The notes: generated from the sequence alone by a model not told the origin. DNA of 64,000 nt from Streptomyces griseoviridis (GCF_005222485.1 NZ_CP029078.1:3651001-3715000); one strand, 5' to 3'; numbered from the stretch's first letter, positions 1 to 9,279 are shown. Numbers and translations: made by a program.

Positions 1-1107
1 CTGTCCTGGCGGCACCGGCGGCAGCACGGCGGTGGGGTCGGCGGCGCCGGCCTGCCCGGGGCCGCCGGTGTGCGGCAGCACGCTGGTCGCCGCGCTCGGG
101 TCGTAGGCCCCGGCGTGGTGCGGCAGCACCTGCGTCGGGTCGGCGGAGCCGGGCACCCCGGCTCCCGGCCCGCCCGAACCGGGCACCGAGGCGGGGTCCT
201 GGTCGGGTCCGAGGAGCGAGCCGACGGCGTCGGCCGCGGCGATCTGCGCGGAGCCGGCGTGCACGCCGATGCCCTCGGCGACGACCCGCAGGGCGTGCGC
301 GAGGTTCTCGGCACTGGGGCGTTCGTCGGGGTTCTTGCGCAGGCAGCGCTCGATGACCGTCCACAGCGGGTCGGGGACCGTGGAGGGGCGGCGCGGTTCG
401 GCGCTCAGGTGCTGGTGCAGGACTTCGAGTGCGGAGCCGCCGCCGAACGGGGGGCGGCCGGTGACCAGCTCGTACATCAGGATGCCGGCGCCGTAGATGT
501 CGACGGCGGAGGTCTGCGGGCGGCCCTCGGCGGACTCCGGCGCCACGTACGCGGGCGTGCCGACGAATTCGTGGGTGCGGGTGAGGCCCGGGGAGTCGGC
601 GAGGCGCGCGATGCCGAAGTCGGTGAGCATCGGGTGCATCTGGTCGCCGTACTGCCGCAGCAGCACATTGGCCGGTTTCAGATCACGGTGGACCACGCCG
701 TCGGCGTGGCTCGCGGCGAGCGCGTCGGCGACCTGGGCGGTGAGCAGGGCCGCGCCGACCGGGCTGAAGGGGCCGTTCTCGCGCAGGTAGCGGTGCAGGT
801 CGGGGCCGTCGACGAGGTCCATGACGAGGGCGAGGAGATCGCCCTCGACGACGAGGTCGCGGACCCGGACGATGTTCGGGTGGGTCAGCCGCAGCAGCAC
901 CGAGCGCTCGCGCAGGAACCGCATCACGATGTCGGGGTCGCTCGCCAGCTCCTCCTTGAGGACCTTGATCGCGACGGTCTCGCCGGGCTGGCCGGGCACG
1001 GCCGCCTCGGCACCCGCGGTCTCACGCTGGCGGGCTCGCCAGACGGTGCCCGTGGCGCCGCGTCCGAGCGGCTCCTCGAGCAGGTACTTGCTGCCAACCG
1101 GCCGCAC
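1..1107 (-). CDS. pkaA: Serine/threonine protein kinase (PkaA-like), C-terminus cut off by window edge
   Basis: Eukaryotic-type Hanks kinase that phosphorylates Ser/Thr on partner proteins; 369 residues are visible and the gene runs off the left edge. Seen in order: glycine loop GRGATGTVW (about residues 15-23), catalytic Lys in VAIKVL (K48), HRDLKPAN near residue 140, DFG in LTDFGIA near 162, and APE in YVAPES. After the kinase domain (about residue 280) the protein becomes Pro/Gly-rich and carries three TxVLP repeats. I start it at the GTG with AGGGAG about 8 bases upstream; the frame stays open upstream, but the kinase fold begins right here (VRPVGSKYLL). It is divergent from an FHA-domain gene, a common pairing because FHA domains bind phosphothreonine. 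The symbol rests on remembered synteny and sequence with S. coelicolor pkaA (inference); the kinase call itself is certain. Any transmembrane segment would lie beyond the edge. Confidence 0.9.
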   Translation of the reverse strand, partial: MRPVGSKYLLEEPLGRGATGTVWRARQRETAGAEAAVPGQPGETVAIKVLKEELASDPDIVMRFLRERSVLLRLTHPNIVRVRDLVVEGDLLALVMDLVDGPDLHRYLRENGPFSPVGAALLTAQVADALAASHADGVVHRDLKPANVLLRQYGDQMHPMLTDFGIARLADSPGLTRTHEFVGTPAYVAPESAEGRPQTSAVDIYGAGILMYELVTGRPPFGGGSALEVLHQHLSAEPRRPSTVPDPLWTVIERCLRKNPDERPSAENLAHALRVVAEGIGVHAGSAQIAAADAVGSLLGPDQDPASVPGSGGPGAGVPGSADPTQVLPHHAGAYDPSAATSVLPHTGGPGQAGAADPTAVLPPVPPGQ

Positions 1108-1579
1108 GTCATGCGCTCCCTGCTGCTTGTCGCTGCTTGCCTGGGTTCCGACCCACTGTAGTGCCGGGCGGACCGGCACCGGCTCTCATCCTTCCCTGCG
1201 CCCTGCGCCCTGCGCCCTGCGTCCCGCGCACCGGCCGTCGCGGTCATCGCCACCGTCGCGGTCATCACCGCCGTCGCCGGCGGCGTCGTCGTGCGTGGTG
1301 GTCGTTGTCGTGCAGGTTCGGTCGTTCGTGGTCGAAGGAAAGACGCGCGACCCGGTCCTTCCGGTTGCCCTCCCTGGACGTGACCGATCTCAAGCGGTCG
1401 AGAGTGAACTACGGATCAGGCACTTTTGAGGGCAGAGCCGACCAATCAAGATCACTTCTGGCGGGACCGTGGGCGCATTGTCAGTGGCAGGTGCGAGGAT
1501 GCCTGCAGTACTGGCCGACGTGCTCGTGTGGGGTGGGGGGAAAGTCCGCGCCCGCGCGCAGAAGGGATCGCTGACGGCG
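1108..1579. other. Divergent intergenic region between the kinase and FHA genes
   Basis: 472 bases with no convincing gene. It must hold the promoters of both flanking genes, but no clear -35/-10 pair stands out. It includes a short tandem repeat and a GTC/GTG-rich stretch (about 1245-1340). Upstream in-frame extension of the FHA gene to 1469 is open but has no better start site. Confidence 0.6.
1194..1221. repeat. Four tandem copies of a 7-bp unit
   Basis: Four perfect consecutive copies of CCCTGCG, followed by a degenerate fifth (TCCCGCG). Lies 87 bases upstream of the kinase start. No known function. Confidence 0.85.
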
Positions 1580-4500
1580 ATGCAGATCCGGCTGACCGTC
1601 GTGGACCCGCTGGGCCCGCCCGACCGGGCGCGGGACCGCGCCGCGAGCTGCGACGTGCTGGTCACGGCCCCCGCCGGAACGGCCCTCTCGGCGGTGGCCT
1701 CGGCGCTCGCGTCGGCGGTCGCGGGCGACGGCGCGCTGTCCGAGCGCGGCCGTGAGCCGGGCGGCCCCGTGGTGCTGTACGCGGGCGCGCAGCGCCTCGA
1801 CGACCGCCGGTGCACGCTGGGCGAGCCGCCGCTGATCGACGGCACGGTGCTCGCGCTCGGCGCCCCCGCCGAACCCGAACCGCACCCCGAGCTGGACGAC
1901 GCGCCGACCCAGCTGCACGTCACCGCGGGGCCCGACGCGGGCGGGGTCCACCTGCTGCACGGCGGCGAGATCAGGATCGGCCGCTCCGCCGACGCCGACG
2001 TCCCGCTGGACGACCCGGACGTCTCCCGGCTGCACTGCGCGGTGACCCTCGCGCCCGACGGCCGGGTCTCCGTCGCCGACCTGGGCTCGACCAACGGCAC
2101 CCTGCTCGACGGCGTCCGGGTCACCGGCCGCCCGGTCCGCTTCGCGCCGGGCGCGCTGCTGCGGATCGGCGAGTCGGCGCTGCGGCTGACCCCGGCGGGC
2201 GGCCCGGGGGCGCGGGTGCCGACGGCACCGGACGGCGAGGGGCACGTGCGCGTGTCCCGCCCCGAGGGCGGTGCCCCCGCCCGCACCGACCCGGGCCGCC
2301 TCCCGCACGCGCGCGTGGGCGACGGCGCGCAGCAGATCTCGATGGTCCCCGGCCAGGCCGGCGCACCCCGCATCGAGACGCGCCCGCCGTACGGCGCGGG
2401 CGACCCGCACGCGGGGCGCGGGGGCGCGACGGCGTCCGACCCGCGCGACCCGCGCACCCCGGACGCCGGGCACCTGACCGGCGGCCGGGACACCCCGGGC
2501 GCCGAAGGCCACGGGCGACCGGCAGGACACGGCACGGAGAGCGCCGTCGGCCGGCGGGCACCGGACGCTTCCGGGCACGGGAGCGCACCCGGGTACGGCA
2601 CCGCCCCGGCGGACCCCCGTACCGACGGTGCCCACGGCGCCCCAGCCTCTCCGTACGGCACCGGCGAGCGCGGGTCGTCGCGCGCGGGGGGCCCCGGCCG
2701 GAACGCGCCCGCCCCCGACCCCCGGGGCGACACCCCGCCCTACGGCACGGGCCACGGCGGTCACGGGACGCCCCGTGACCGCGCGGGCGACCCGCACGCT
2801 CCGTACGACTCGCACGCTCCGTACGACCCGCACGACCCGCACGCTCCGTACGGCGATCCCCGCGGCGACGCCGGCGACGGCCGGGAGGCCCGCCGCGCGG
2901 GCGCCGCACCCGGCGGTCCCGGCACCGACCACGGCACGGGCACACCCCGCTACGGCGCCTCCCCCGACGCCACGGGCGGCCACCGTGCCGAGGAGTACGG
3001 CACCGACGCCCCCCGGGGACAGGCCGGCGCCCGCGGCTCCTCCGGAACCGACGACGGCCGGGACAGCCGGGACAGCCGCCGCGGGAACGTACCCCCGCAC
3101 CGCGCCGACGCGGACCGCGCCGCCGCGCGCGACCGCGCGGCGTCCGGCGCCGCCGGACGCCGCAAGGGCGGCCTCTCGGCCTGGGCCAGGCGCCTCACCG
3201 GCACCCGCGCGGAGCACGATCCCTACGAATACGACGAACGCGAGGAACGCGACGACCGCGACGGACACAGCGGACGCAGCGGACACGGTGGGTATGACGG
3301 CTACGACGGTCGTCCCGCGTCCGGTGGCCGCGACGACCGCGGCGGCCGGCCCGCCAGGTCACCCGGCCAGGAACCCCCCGTCGCGGGCGCCGTCGGCGAC
3401 GCGTCGCCGGAGACCTGGCCGGACGCCGCCAGCCTGCTGCTGACCGCGCTCGGCCCGGGACCCCGGCTGTGGGAGCGCGCCCCCGGGCACCCCGAGGCGC
3501 TCACCGTGCGGCTGGGGACCGCCGACCGGACCGCCCCGGACGGCACCGGGCCGCTGTCCGCCGTGCCGGTGACCGCCGATCTGCGGGAGGCCGGGGCTCT
3601 CGGTCTGGCCGGGCCGCGCACCCGGCTGGCCGGTCTCGCCCGCGCCGTGCTGGCGCAGCTGGCCGCGCTGCACGCGCCCGAGTCCCTGGAGATCGTGCTG
3701 ATCAGCGCCGACCGCGCGCGCACGGTCGCGGAGCGGACGGCGGAGTGGTCGTGGCTGGGCTGGCTGCCGCATCTGCGTCCCGGGCACGGGCAGGACTGCC
3801 GGCTGCTGCTGGCCTACGACCGGGAGCAGGCCGCGGCCCGCGCCGACGAACTGCTGCGCCGCCTGGAGGACCGTCCGGCCGGGTCGAACCCGCCGTACGG
3901 CGGCCCGTACACGGTCCTGGTCGTGGACGGCGACGTCGGCGACCACGCGGTCGGTGACGCGGTGGCGCGGCTGGCCCTGGAGGGTCCGCGGGCCGGCGTC
4001 CACGTGGTGTGTCTGGCGGAGACGGAGGCGGCGGCGCCCGACGCGCCGGTGACGGAGGCGTACGAGGCGGCGTGCGCGGTGGCGCCGGCGTTCCGGGAGT
4101 GCGGCGCGGTCGCGCTGCTGAGCGGCGACGTGGCGACGGCGCTGCGGCTGGTGCGGGTGGCCCGCGCCGCGCGGGAACCGGTCCCCACCCCGGTCGGTCC
4201 GGGCACGATCGCCGCGGTGGACGCGGTGTCGGCCGCCTGGTCGGAGCGGTTCGCCCGCGCGCTGGCCCCGCTGCGGCAGGACGGCACGGCGGGCGGCGCG
4301 GCCCAGCCGCGGGTGTCGCTGCCGCTGCCCCAGGCGGCGCGGCTGCTGGACGAGTTGGGCCTGGCCCGTGCCACCCCGGCGTCGCTGATGGCGCGCTGGG
4401 CGGACGCGGCCGACGACCCGGAGTCGCTGGGCGGCCGGGCCTCGGCGGTGCTCGGCGCGGGTCCGCGCGGCCCGGTCACCGCGGACCTCGCGGCCGACGG

Positions 4501-5455
4501 CCCGCACCTGCTGATCGAGGGCCCGGCGGGCAGCGGGCGCACCGAGCTGCTGCGCGCGCTGGTCGCCTCGCTGGCGGCGGCCGAGCGCCCCGACCGGCTG
4601 AGCGTCGTCCTGGTGGACGGCCGGGACGGCGTGGGCGCGGCGAGCGGCCACGGCGACGGCCTGCGGGTGTGCACGGACGTCCCGCATGTGACGACCCATC
4701 TGACGGCCAACGACCCGGTGCGGATGCGGGAGTTCGCGCAGTCGCTGAGCGCGGAGCTGAAGCGCAGGGCGGAGCTGGTGGGGCGCGGCGGGTTCGCCGA
4801 CCGGCACGCGGGCCGTGCGGTGCCCGGCCGGCTGGTGGCCCCCAGGGACGCGTCGGCGGGCGCCGCCGACCTGGACTCGGCGCCGAGCGCGACGATCCGG
4901 CTGCGTCCGGCGGCCCACCGTCAACAGCGGCAGCAGCCGCCGTCGTTGCCGCGACTGGTCGTGGTGGTCGACGATCTGGACGCGCTGGTGTCCCCCGCGC
5001 TCGGCTCGCCTGGCCGTCCGGCCGCGGGCTCGGTGATGCGGGCGCTGGAGGCGGTGGCCAGGGAGGGCGAGCGGCTCGGGGTGCACCTGGTGGCGGCGAC
5101 GGGCCCCGGGGGGCGGACGGCGGAGACGGAGCCTTCGCGGCTCGCGACGCTCCGCGTGCTGCTCGACGCCCCCGGTGCGGGTCCTGACGCGCCGGCGCCG
5201 GGTCGGGGCCGGCTGGTCCTGCCCGACGGCGCGTCGACGCCGTTCCAGGGCGGCCGGGTGACGGGCCGCATCCCGCGGACGGCGACGCTGCGCCCCACGG
5301 TCGTCGCGCTGGACTGGCCGCGGATGGGCGACCCGCCGACCCGGCGTCCGGTGCGGGAGCTGGGCAACGGCCCCACCGACCTGGCGCTGCTGGCGAGCGC
5401 CCTGGAGCGGGCGGCGAAGCAGGTGGCGGCGACCGAGGTCCCGTCGCTGCTGTAG
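1580..5455 (+). CDS. FHA-domain protein with long disordered linker and FtsK/SpoIIIE-like ATPase region
   Basis: About 1291 residues starting at the ATG that begins MQIRLTVVDP. Residues 1-110 form a ubiquitin-like/YukD-style N-terminal domain (inference). An FHA domain follows at about 130-205 with the phosphothreonine-binding signature: IGRS, SRLHC and STNGT. Residues about 215-610 are Pro/Gly/Asp/His-rich low complexity with repeated PYGTG and HAPYD motifs. The C-terminal 680 residues resemble FtsK/SpoIIIE or EccC-type motor domains: P-loop GPAGSGRTE near residue 980 (Arg in place of the usual Lys) and Walker B-like VVVVDDLDAL near 1130. The Arg suggests a weak or inactive nucleotide site, as in degenerate EccC modules (family knowledge). 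No ESX substrates or EccB/D genes are adjacent. Likely role: phospho-dependent scaffold or motor at the membrane, possibly regulated by the divergent kinase (inference). The FHA call is firm, the function is not. Confidence 0.8.
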   Translation: MQIRLTVVDPLGPPDRARDRAASCDVLVTAPAGTALSAVASALASAVAGDGALSERGREPGGPVVLYAGAQRLDDRRCTLGEPPLIDGTVLALGAPAEPEPHPELDDAPTQLHVTAGPDAGGVHLLHGGEIRIGRSADADVPLDDPDVSRLHCAVTLAPDGRVSVADLGSTNGTLLDGVRVTGRPVRFAPGALLRIGESALRLTPAGGPGARVPTAPDGEGHVRVSRPEGGAPARTDPGRLPHARVGDGAQQISMVPGQAGAPRIETRPPYGAGDPHAGRGGATASDPRDPRTPDAGHLTGGRDTPGAEGHGRPAGHGTESAVGRRAPDASGHGSAPGYGTAPADPRTDGAHGAPASPYGTGERGSSRAGGPGRNAPAPDPRGDTPPYGTGHGGHGTPRDRAGDPHAPYDSHAPYDPHDPHAPYGDPRGDAGDGREARRAGAAPGGPGTDHGTGTPRYGASPDATGGHRAEEYGTDAPRGQAGARGSSGTDDGRDSRDSRRGNVPPHRADADRAAARDRAASGAAGRRKGGLSAWARRLTGTRAEHDPYEYDEREERDDRDGHSGRSGHGGYDGYDGRPASGGRDDRGGRPARSPGQEPPVAGAVGDASPETWPDAASLLLTALGPGPRLWERAPGHPEALTVRLGTADRTAPDGTGPLSAVPVTADLREAGALGLAGPRTRLAGLARAVLAQLAALHAPESLEIVLISADRARTVAERTAEWSWLGWLPHLRPGHGQDCRLLLAYDREQAAARADELLRRLEDRPAGSNPPYGGPYTVLVVDGDVGDHAVGDAVARLALEGPRAGVHVVCLAETEAAAPDAPVTEAYEAACAVAPAFRECGAVALLSGDVATALRLVRVARAAREPVPTPVGPGTIAAVDAVSAAWSERFARALAPLRQDGTAGGAAQPRVSLPLPQAARLLDELGLARATPASLMARWADAADDPESLGGRASAVLGAGPRGPVTADLAADGPHLLIEGPAGSGRTELLRALVASLAAAERPDRLSVVLVDGRDGVGAASGHGDGLRVCTDVPHVTTHLTANDPVRMREFAQSLSAELKRRAELVGRGGFADRHAGRAVPGRLVAPRDASAGAADLDSAPSATIRLRPAAHRQQRQQPPSLPRLVVVVDDLDALVSPALGSPGRPAAGSVMRALEAVAREGERLGVHLVAATGPGGRTAETEPSRLATLRVLLDAPGAGPDAPAPGRGRLVLPDGASTPFQGGRVTGRIPRTATLRPTVVALDWPRMGDPPTRRPVRELGNGPTDLALLASALERAAKQVAATEVPSLL

Positions 5456-5460
5456 CCGGC

Positions 5461-5497
5461 CGTGCGGCGCCCCGGGCGTGGCCCCAGGCGCCGCACG
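5461..5497 (+). terminator. Stem-loop downstream of the FHA-ATPase gene
   Basis: Perfect 11-bp arms CGTGCGGCGCC / GGCGCCGCACG separated by 15 bases, 5 bases after the stop codon and followed by TTTCACTT. Typical GC-rich actinomycete terminator with a weak U tract. Confidence 0.65.
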
Positions 5498-5645
5498 TTT
5501 CACTTCTCCGGTACCCGGAGTCACGACGTGGTCACGATCGCGCACTTGACAGCGACCACGGTCTTGCCGCCCTTCCCGTCCCCGTGGACCATGCGCACGG
5601 GACAGCGCTCGAACGTTCGTCGAAGGCTCGAAGAACGGGGCATAC

Positions 5646-7028
5646 ATGCGCAGTACGGGCAGCAAGATCCGGACACACAGGACAGCCGCCGCCACCGCCG
5701 TCGTCCTGGCGGCGGCCGTCGCCCTCGGGGGCTGCGGCGGCAGCGACGACGGGAACAGCCCGGGGCCGGGCGGGAGTTCGGGCTCGACCGGTGCCAAGGG
5801 CAGCGTCGAGCTGCCGAACCTGAAGGGGCGGACGCTGGAGGTCGCGGCGGTCTGGACGGGACCCGAGCAGGACAACTTCACCAAGGTGCTGGACGAGTTC
5901 ACCCGGCGCACCGGCGCCAAGGTCGACTTCGTGCCGACCGGCAACAACACCTCGACGTTCCTCGGTACGAGGATCGAGGGCGGCAAGCCACCGGACGTCG
6001 CGTTCCTGCCGCAGGTGGGGGTGTTGCACCAGTTCGCGGAGAAGGGCTGGCTGAAGCCGCTCGGGGCAGACGCGCAGGCGCAGTTGACGAAGAACTTCTC
6101 GAAGGGCTGGCAGCAGCTCGGCTCGTGGAAGGGCAAGCGGTACGGCGTCTACGCGAAGGCCGCGAACAAGTCGCTGATCTGGTACAACGCCAAGGCGTTC
6201 GAGGCGGCGGGGATCAGCGGGCCGCCGGCGACCTGGAAGGACTTCCTGAGCACAGCGCAGACTCTGTCGGACTCCGGTTCGCCCGCCGTGTCGGTCGGCG
6301 GCGCGGACGGCTGGACGCTCACCGACTGGTTCGAGAACGTCTATCTGTCGCAGGCGGGCCCGGAGAAGTACGACCGGCTGGCCGCGCACACGATCAAGTG
6401 GACGGACCCGTCGGTCACCGTCGCGCTGACCACGCTGGCGCAGCTGTGGGGCAAGGACGATCTGCTCGCGGGCGGCCGGAAGGGCGCGCTGAACACGGAG
6501 TTCCCGAAGTCGGTGACCCAGGTGTTCTCCGGTGCCGCGCCGGCCGCGATGGTCTACGAGGGCGACTTCGTGACGGCGAACATCAACGCCGACACCAAGG
6601 CGAAGCTGGGCACGGACGCCAAGGTGTTCCCGTTCCCCGCGGTCGGGGCGCGCTCGCCCGTGGTCAGCGGCGGTGACGTCGCGGTGGCGCTGAAGGGCGG
6701 CGAGGGCGCGCAGGCGCTGCTGACGTTCCTGGCGTCGACGGACGCGGCCCAGATCTGGGCGGCGCAGGGCGGGTTCATCTCGCCGAACAAGGCGATGGAC
6801 CCGGGCACCTACAAGGACGAGGTGACCAGGACCATCGCGAAGGCGCTGGTGTCGGCCGGGGACGCCTTCCGCTTCGACATGTCCGACCAGGCTCCGGCGG
6901 CGTTCGGCGGCACGCAGGGCATCGGCGAGTGGAAGGACCTCCAGGACTTCCTGCGCGACCCGAAGGACGTGGCGGGCACGCAGAAGAAGCTGGAGGCCGA
7001 CGCGGCCAAGGCGTACGGCTCCGGCTGA
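5646..7028 (+). CDS. Sugar ABC transporter substrate-binding lipoprotein
   Basis: 460-residue extracellular solute-binding protein of the UgpB/MalE type (SBP_bac_1). It starts with a basic n-region, a hydrophobic stretch and lipobox LGGC with Cys30, so it should be lipid-anchored on the outer face of the membrane. The mature region shows the usual carbohydrate-binder pattern (VAAVWTGPEQDNFTKVLDEF, then a hinge with PPDVAFLPQVG). The stop codon overlaps the start of the downstream permease gene (TGATG), so the three transporter genes form one operon. No ATPase gene is present; in Streptomyces such importers commonly share the MsiK ATPase encoded elsewhere (established for several systems, inferred here). 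The substrate cannot be told from sequence. Confidence 0.92.
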   Translation: MRSTGSKIRTHRTAAATAVVLAAAVALGGCGGSDDGNSPGPGGSSGSTGAKGSVELPNLKGRTLEVAAVWTGPEQDNFTKVLDEFTRRTGAKVDFVPTGNNTSTFLGTRIEGGKPPDVAFLPQVGVLHQFAEKGWLKPLGADAQAQLTKNFSKGWQQLGSWKGKRYGVYAKAANKSLIWYNAKAFEAAGISGPPATWKDFLSTAQTLSDSGSPAVSVGGADGWTLTDWFENVYLSQAGPEKYDRLAAHTIKWTDPSVTVALTTLAQLWGKDDLLAGGRKGALNTEFPKSVTQVFSGAAPAAMVYEGDFVTANINADTKAKLGTDAKVFPFPAVGARSPVVSGGDVAVALKGGEGAQALLTFLASTDAAQIWAAQGGFISPNKAMDPGTYKDEVTRTIAKALVSAGDAFRFDMSDQAPAAFGGTQGIGEWKDLQDFLRDPKDVAGTQKKLEADAAKAYGSG

Positions 7029-8377
7029 TGGCGTCGGTGGCGCACCCGGAGGGTGCCGGCCTGCCGCCGGCGCCCGCCGCGCACCCGCGCGGGAGTGTGA
7101 CCGGGACGCGGCGGCGGTGGGCGGTGCTGTTCCTGCTGCCCGCGCTGGTGCTGCTCGGCGCGCTCGTGGTCTACCCGATCGGGTACTCGCTCTGGCGCAG
7201 CCTCTACGACGCCGACGGCTCGGGGTTCGTGGGGCTCGGCAACTACGTCGACGTCTTCAGCGACCGGTCGACCCTGACCGCCGTCCGCAACACCGCGATC
7301 TGGATGGCGGTGGCGCCCGCGGTGGTCACCGCGCTCGGTCTGGTCTTCGCGGTGCTGACCGAACGGGTGCGCTGGGGAACGGCGTTCAAGCTGATCGTCT
7401 TCATGCCGATGGCGATCTCGATGCTGGCCGCGGGGATCATCTTCCGGCTGGTGTACGAGCAGGACCCGAGCCAGGGCGCGGCGAACGCGGTCGCCAAGTC
7501 GATCCACGACACGTTCGTGTCGTCGTCGGTGTATCCGAACGCCCGGCCGAACGTGGCGGCGAGCGATCTGCGGGCGTCGGGCGGCGGGTCGTTCACGACG
7601 GCGGGCCCGGTGCGGGCGGGCACCCCGGCGCTGCTGCCGCTGGTGGGCATCGCGCCCGACCGGCTGCCCGGGAGTCCGCGGGACGCTCGGGCGGCGGCGG
7701 GTCCCGGGGTCACCGGCACGGTCTGGCTGGACTTCAGGCGGGGCGGCGGCGGCACCAAGGGGCGGGTCGACCCGGGTGAGAAGGCGCTGAAGGGCGTCAC
7801 GGTGGAGGCGGTGCGAGACGGCCGGACGGTCGCCTCGGCGACCACCGCGGCGGACGGCACCTTCACGCTGCCCGCGGCGGCGGACGGCGCCAGGCTGCGG
7901 CTGCCCGGTGCGAACTTCGCGGCGCCGTACAACGGCATCGACTGGCTGGGTCCGACGCTGGTCACCCCGGCGATCATCGGCAGCTATGTGTGGATGTGGG
8001 CGGGGTTCGCGATGGTGCTGATCGCGGCCGGGCTCGCGGGTGTCGACCGGAATCTGCTGGAGGCGGCCCGGGTGGACGGGGCGAACGAGTGGCAGGTGTT
8101 CCGCCGGGTCACCGTGCCGCTGCTCGCGCCGGTCCTGATGGTCGTCCTGGTCACCCTGATGATCAATGTGATGAAGGTGTTCGACCTCGTGTACATCATC
8201 GCGCCGCAGCCGAGCCAGGACGACGCGAACGTGCTGGCGCTCCAGCTGTTCCTGTCGTCGTTCGGCGGTGGCGGCAACTACGGTGTGGGCAGCGCGATCG
8301 GCGTGATCCTGCTGGTGCTCGTGCTGCCGGTGATGTACGTCAACATCCGCCGTCTGCGAAGGGAGCGCCGGCTGTGA
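7028..8377 (+). CDS. Sugar ABC transporter permease (MalF-type) with an inserted extracytoplasmic domain
   Basis: 449-residue inner-membrane permease pairing with the next gene. The start ATG overlaps the lipoprotein stop (TGATG). Membrane segments at about residues 32-52, 92-115 and 121-140 precede the insert and three or four more follow it. The EAA loop that contacts the ATPase is seen as EAARVDGANEW. Ordinary MalF/UgpA permeases are about 290-310 residues; this one carries about 160 extra residues (roughly 142-300) between TM3 and the next membrane segment. The insert is Gly/Pro-rich and ends in a region with GVTVEAVRDG and TTAADGTFTLP, the pattern of carboxypeptidase-regulatory/Cna-B-like beta-sandwich domains. 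Topology puts it outside the cell. Its role may be substrate capture or wall contact (inference). Confidence 0.9.
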   Translation: MASVAHPEGAGLPPAPAAHPRGSVTGTRRRWAVLFLLPALVLLGALVVYPIGYSLWRSLYDADGSGFVGLGNYVDVFSDRSTLTAVRNTAIWMAVAPAVVTALGLVFAVLTERVRWGTAFKLIVFMPMAISMLAAGIIFRLVYEQDPSQGAANAVAKSIHDTFVSSSVYPNARPNVAASDLRASGGGSFTTAGPVRAGTPALLPLVGIAPDRLPGSPRDARAAAGPGVTGTVWLDFRRGGGGTKGRVDPGEKALKGVTVEAVRDGRTVASATTAADGTFTLPAAADGARLRLPGANFAAPYNGIDWLGPTLVTPAIIGSYVWMWAGFAMVLIAAGLAGVDRNLLEAARVDGANEWQVFRRVTVPLLAPVLMVVLVTLMINVMKVFDLVYIIAPQPSQDDANVLALQLFLSSFGGGGNYGVGSAIGVILLVLVLPVMYVNIRRLRRERRL

Positions 8378-9255
8378 CCGCACTCGGCACGACCGTACGG
8401 GCCCGGCGTTCCCTCGCGTCCCGGGTGGCGGGCGGGGCGGCGGGCGGGGCGCTGCGGGTCTTCCTGGTCCTGGTCGCCGTGTTCTGGCTGGTGCCGACCT
8501 TCGGGCTGCTGGTGTCGTCGTTCCGTGATCCGACGGACATCGCGACGTCCGGCTGGTGGAAGGTGTTCACCGCGCCGGGCCAACTCACCGCCAGGAGCTA
8601 CGAGTCGCTGCTGGAGAAGGACGCGGTCACGCACGCCCTGTTCAACACGGTGTGGATCACGGTGCCCGCGACGCTGCTGGTGGTGGTGTTCGGGGCGATG
8701 GCCGGATACGCCTTCGCGTGGATGGAGTTCCGGGGCCGCGACTGGTGGTTCCTGCTGGTGGTCGCGTTGCTCGTGGTGCCGGTGCAGGTGGCGCTGATCC
8801 CGCTCTCCGACCTGTTCGGGAAGATCGGGATCTTCGGCGACATCATCGGCGTGGTCCTCTTCCACGTCGGCTTCGGACTGCCGTTCGCGATCTTCCTGTT
8901 GCGGAACTTCTTCGCGGAGATCCCGCGTGAACTCCTGGAGGCCGCGCGGCTCGACGGGGCGGGTGAGGTCCGGCTGTTCCTCACCGTCGTCCTGCCGCTC
9001 GCCGCTCCGGCGCTGGCCTCGCTCGGCATCTTCCAGTTCCTGTGGGTGTGGAACGACATGCTGGTGGCGCTGGTGTTCTCGGACTCCGGGTCGCAGCCGC
9101 TGACGGTCGCGCTCCAGCAGCAGGTACGGCAGTTCGGCAGCAACATCGAGATCCTGGCGCCCGGCGCGTTCCTCTCGATGGTGGTGCCGCTGGCCGTGTT
9201 CTTCGCGTTCCAGCGGCAGTTCGTGTCGGGCGTGATGGCGGGCGCCGTCAAGTAG
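8374..9255 (+). CDS. Sugar ABC transporter permease (MalG-type)
   Basis: 293-residue second permease of the importer. It starts at GTG within GTGA, overlapping the stop of the first permease, with AGGGAG as ribosome binding site. Six membrane segments are apparent. The EAA motif that docks the ATPase is EAARLDGAG (residues 189-197), and the C-terminus VSGVMAGAVK is typical of the MalG family. It is of normal family length, unlike its partner. Together with the lipoprotein and first permease it makes a complete importer except for the ATPase. Confidence 0.93.
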   Translation: MTALGTTVRARRSLASRVAGGAAGGALRVFLVLVAVFWLVPTFGLLVSSFRDPTDIATSGWWKVFTAPGQLTARSYESLLEKDAVTHALFNTVWITVPATLLVVVFGAMAGYAFAWMEFRGRDWWFLLVVALLVVPVQVALIPLSDLFGKIGIFGDIIGVVLFHVGFGLPFAIFLLRNFFAEIPRELLEAARLDGAGEVRLFLTVVLPLAAPALASLGIFQFLWVWNDMLVALVFSDSGSQPLTVALQQQVRQFGSNIEILAPGAFLSMVVPLAVFFAFQRQFVSGVMAGAVK

Positions 9256-9279
9256 CCGCCGCACCAGCGCGATCGGGGG

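Noticed and set aside
1580..5455. Type VII (ESX) secretion locus
   Set aside because: Only a motor-like protein is present; no WXG100, EccB, EccD or MycP genes in the neighbourhood.
5646..9255. Transporter genes as part of a polysaccharide-export system
   Set aside because: Substrate-binding lipoprotein and MalF/MalG-type permeases with EAA loops indicate import, not export.
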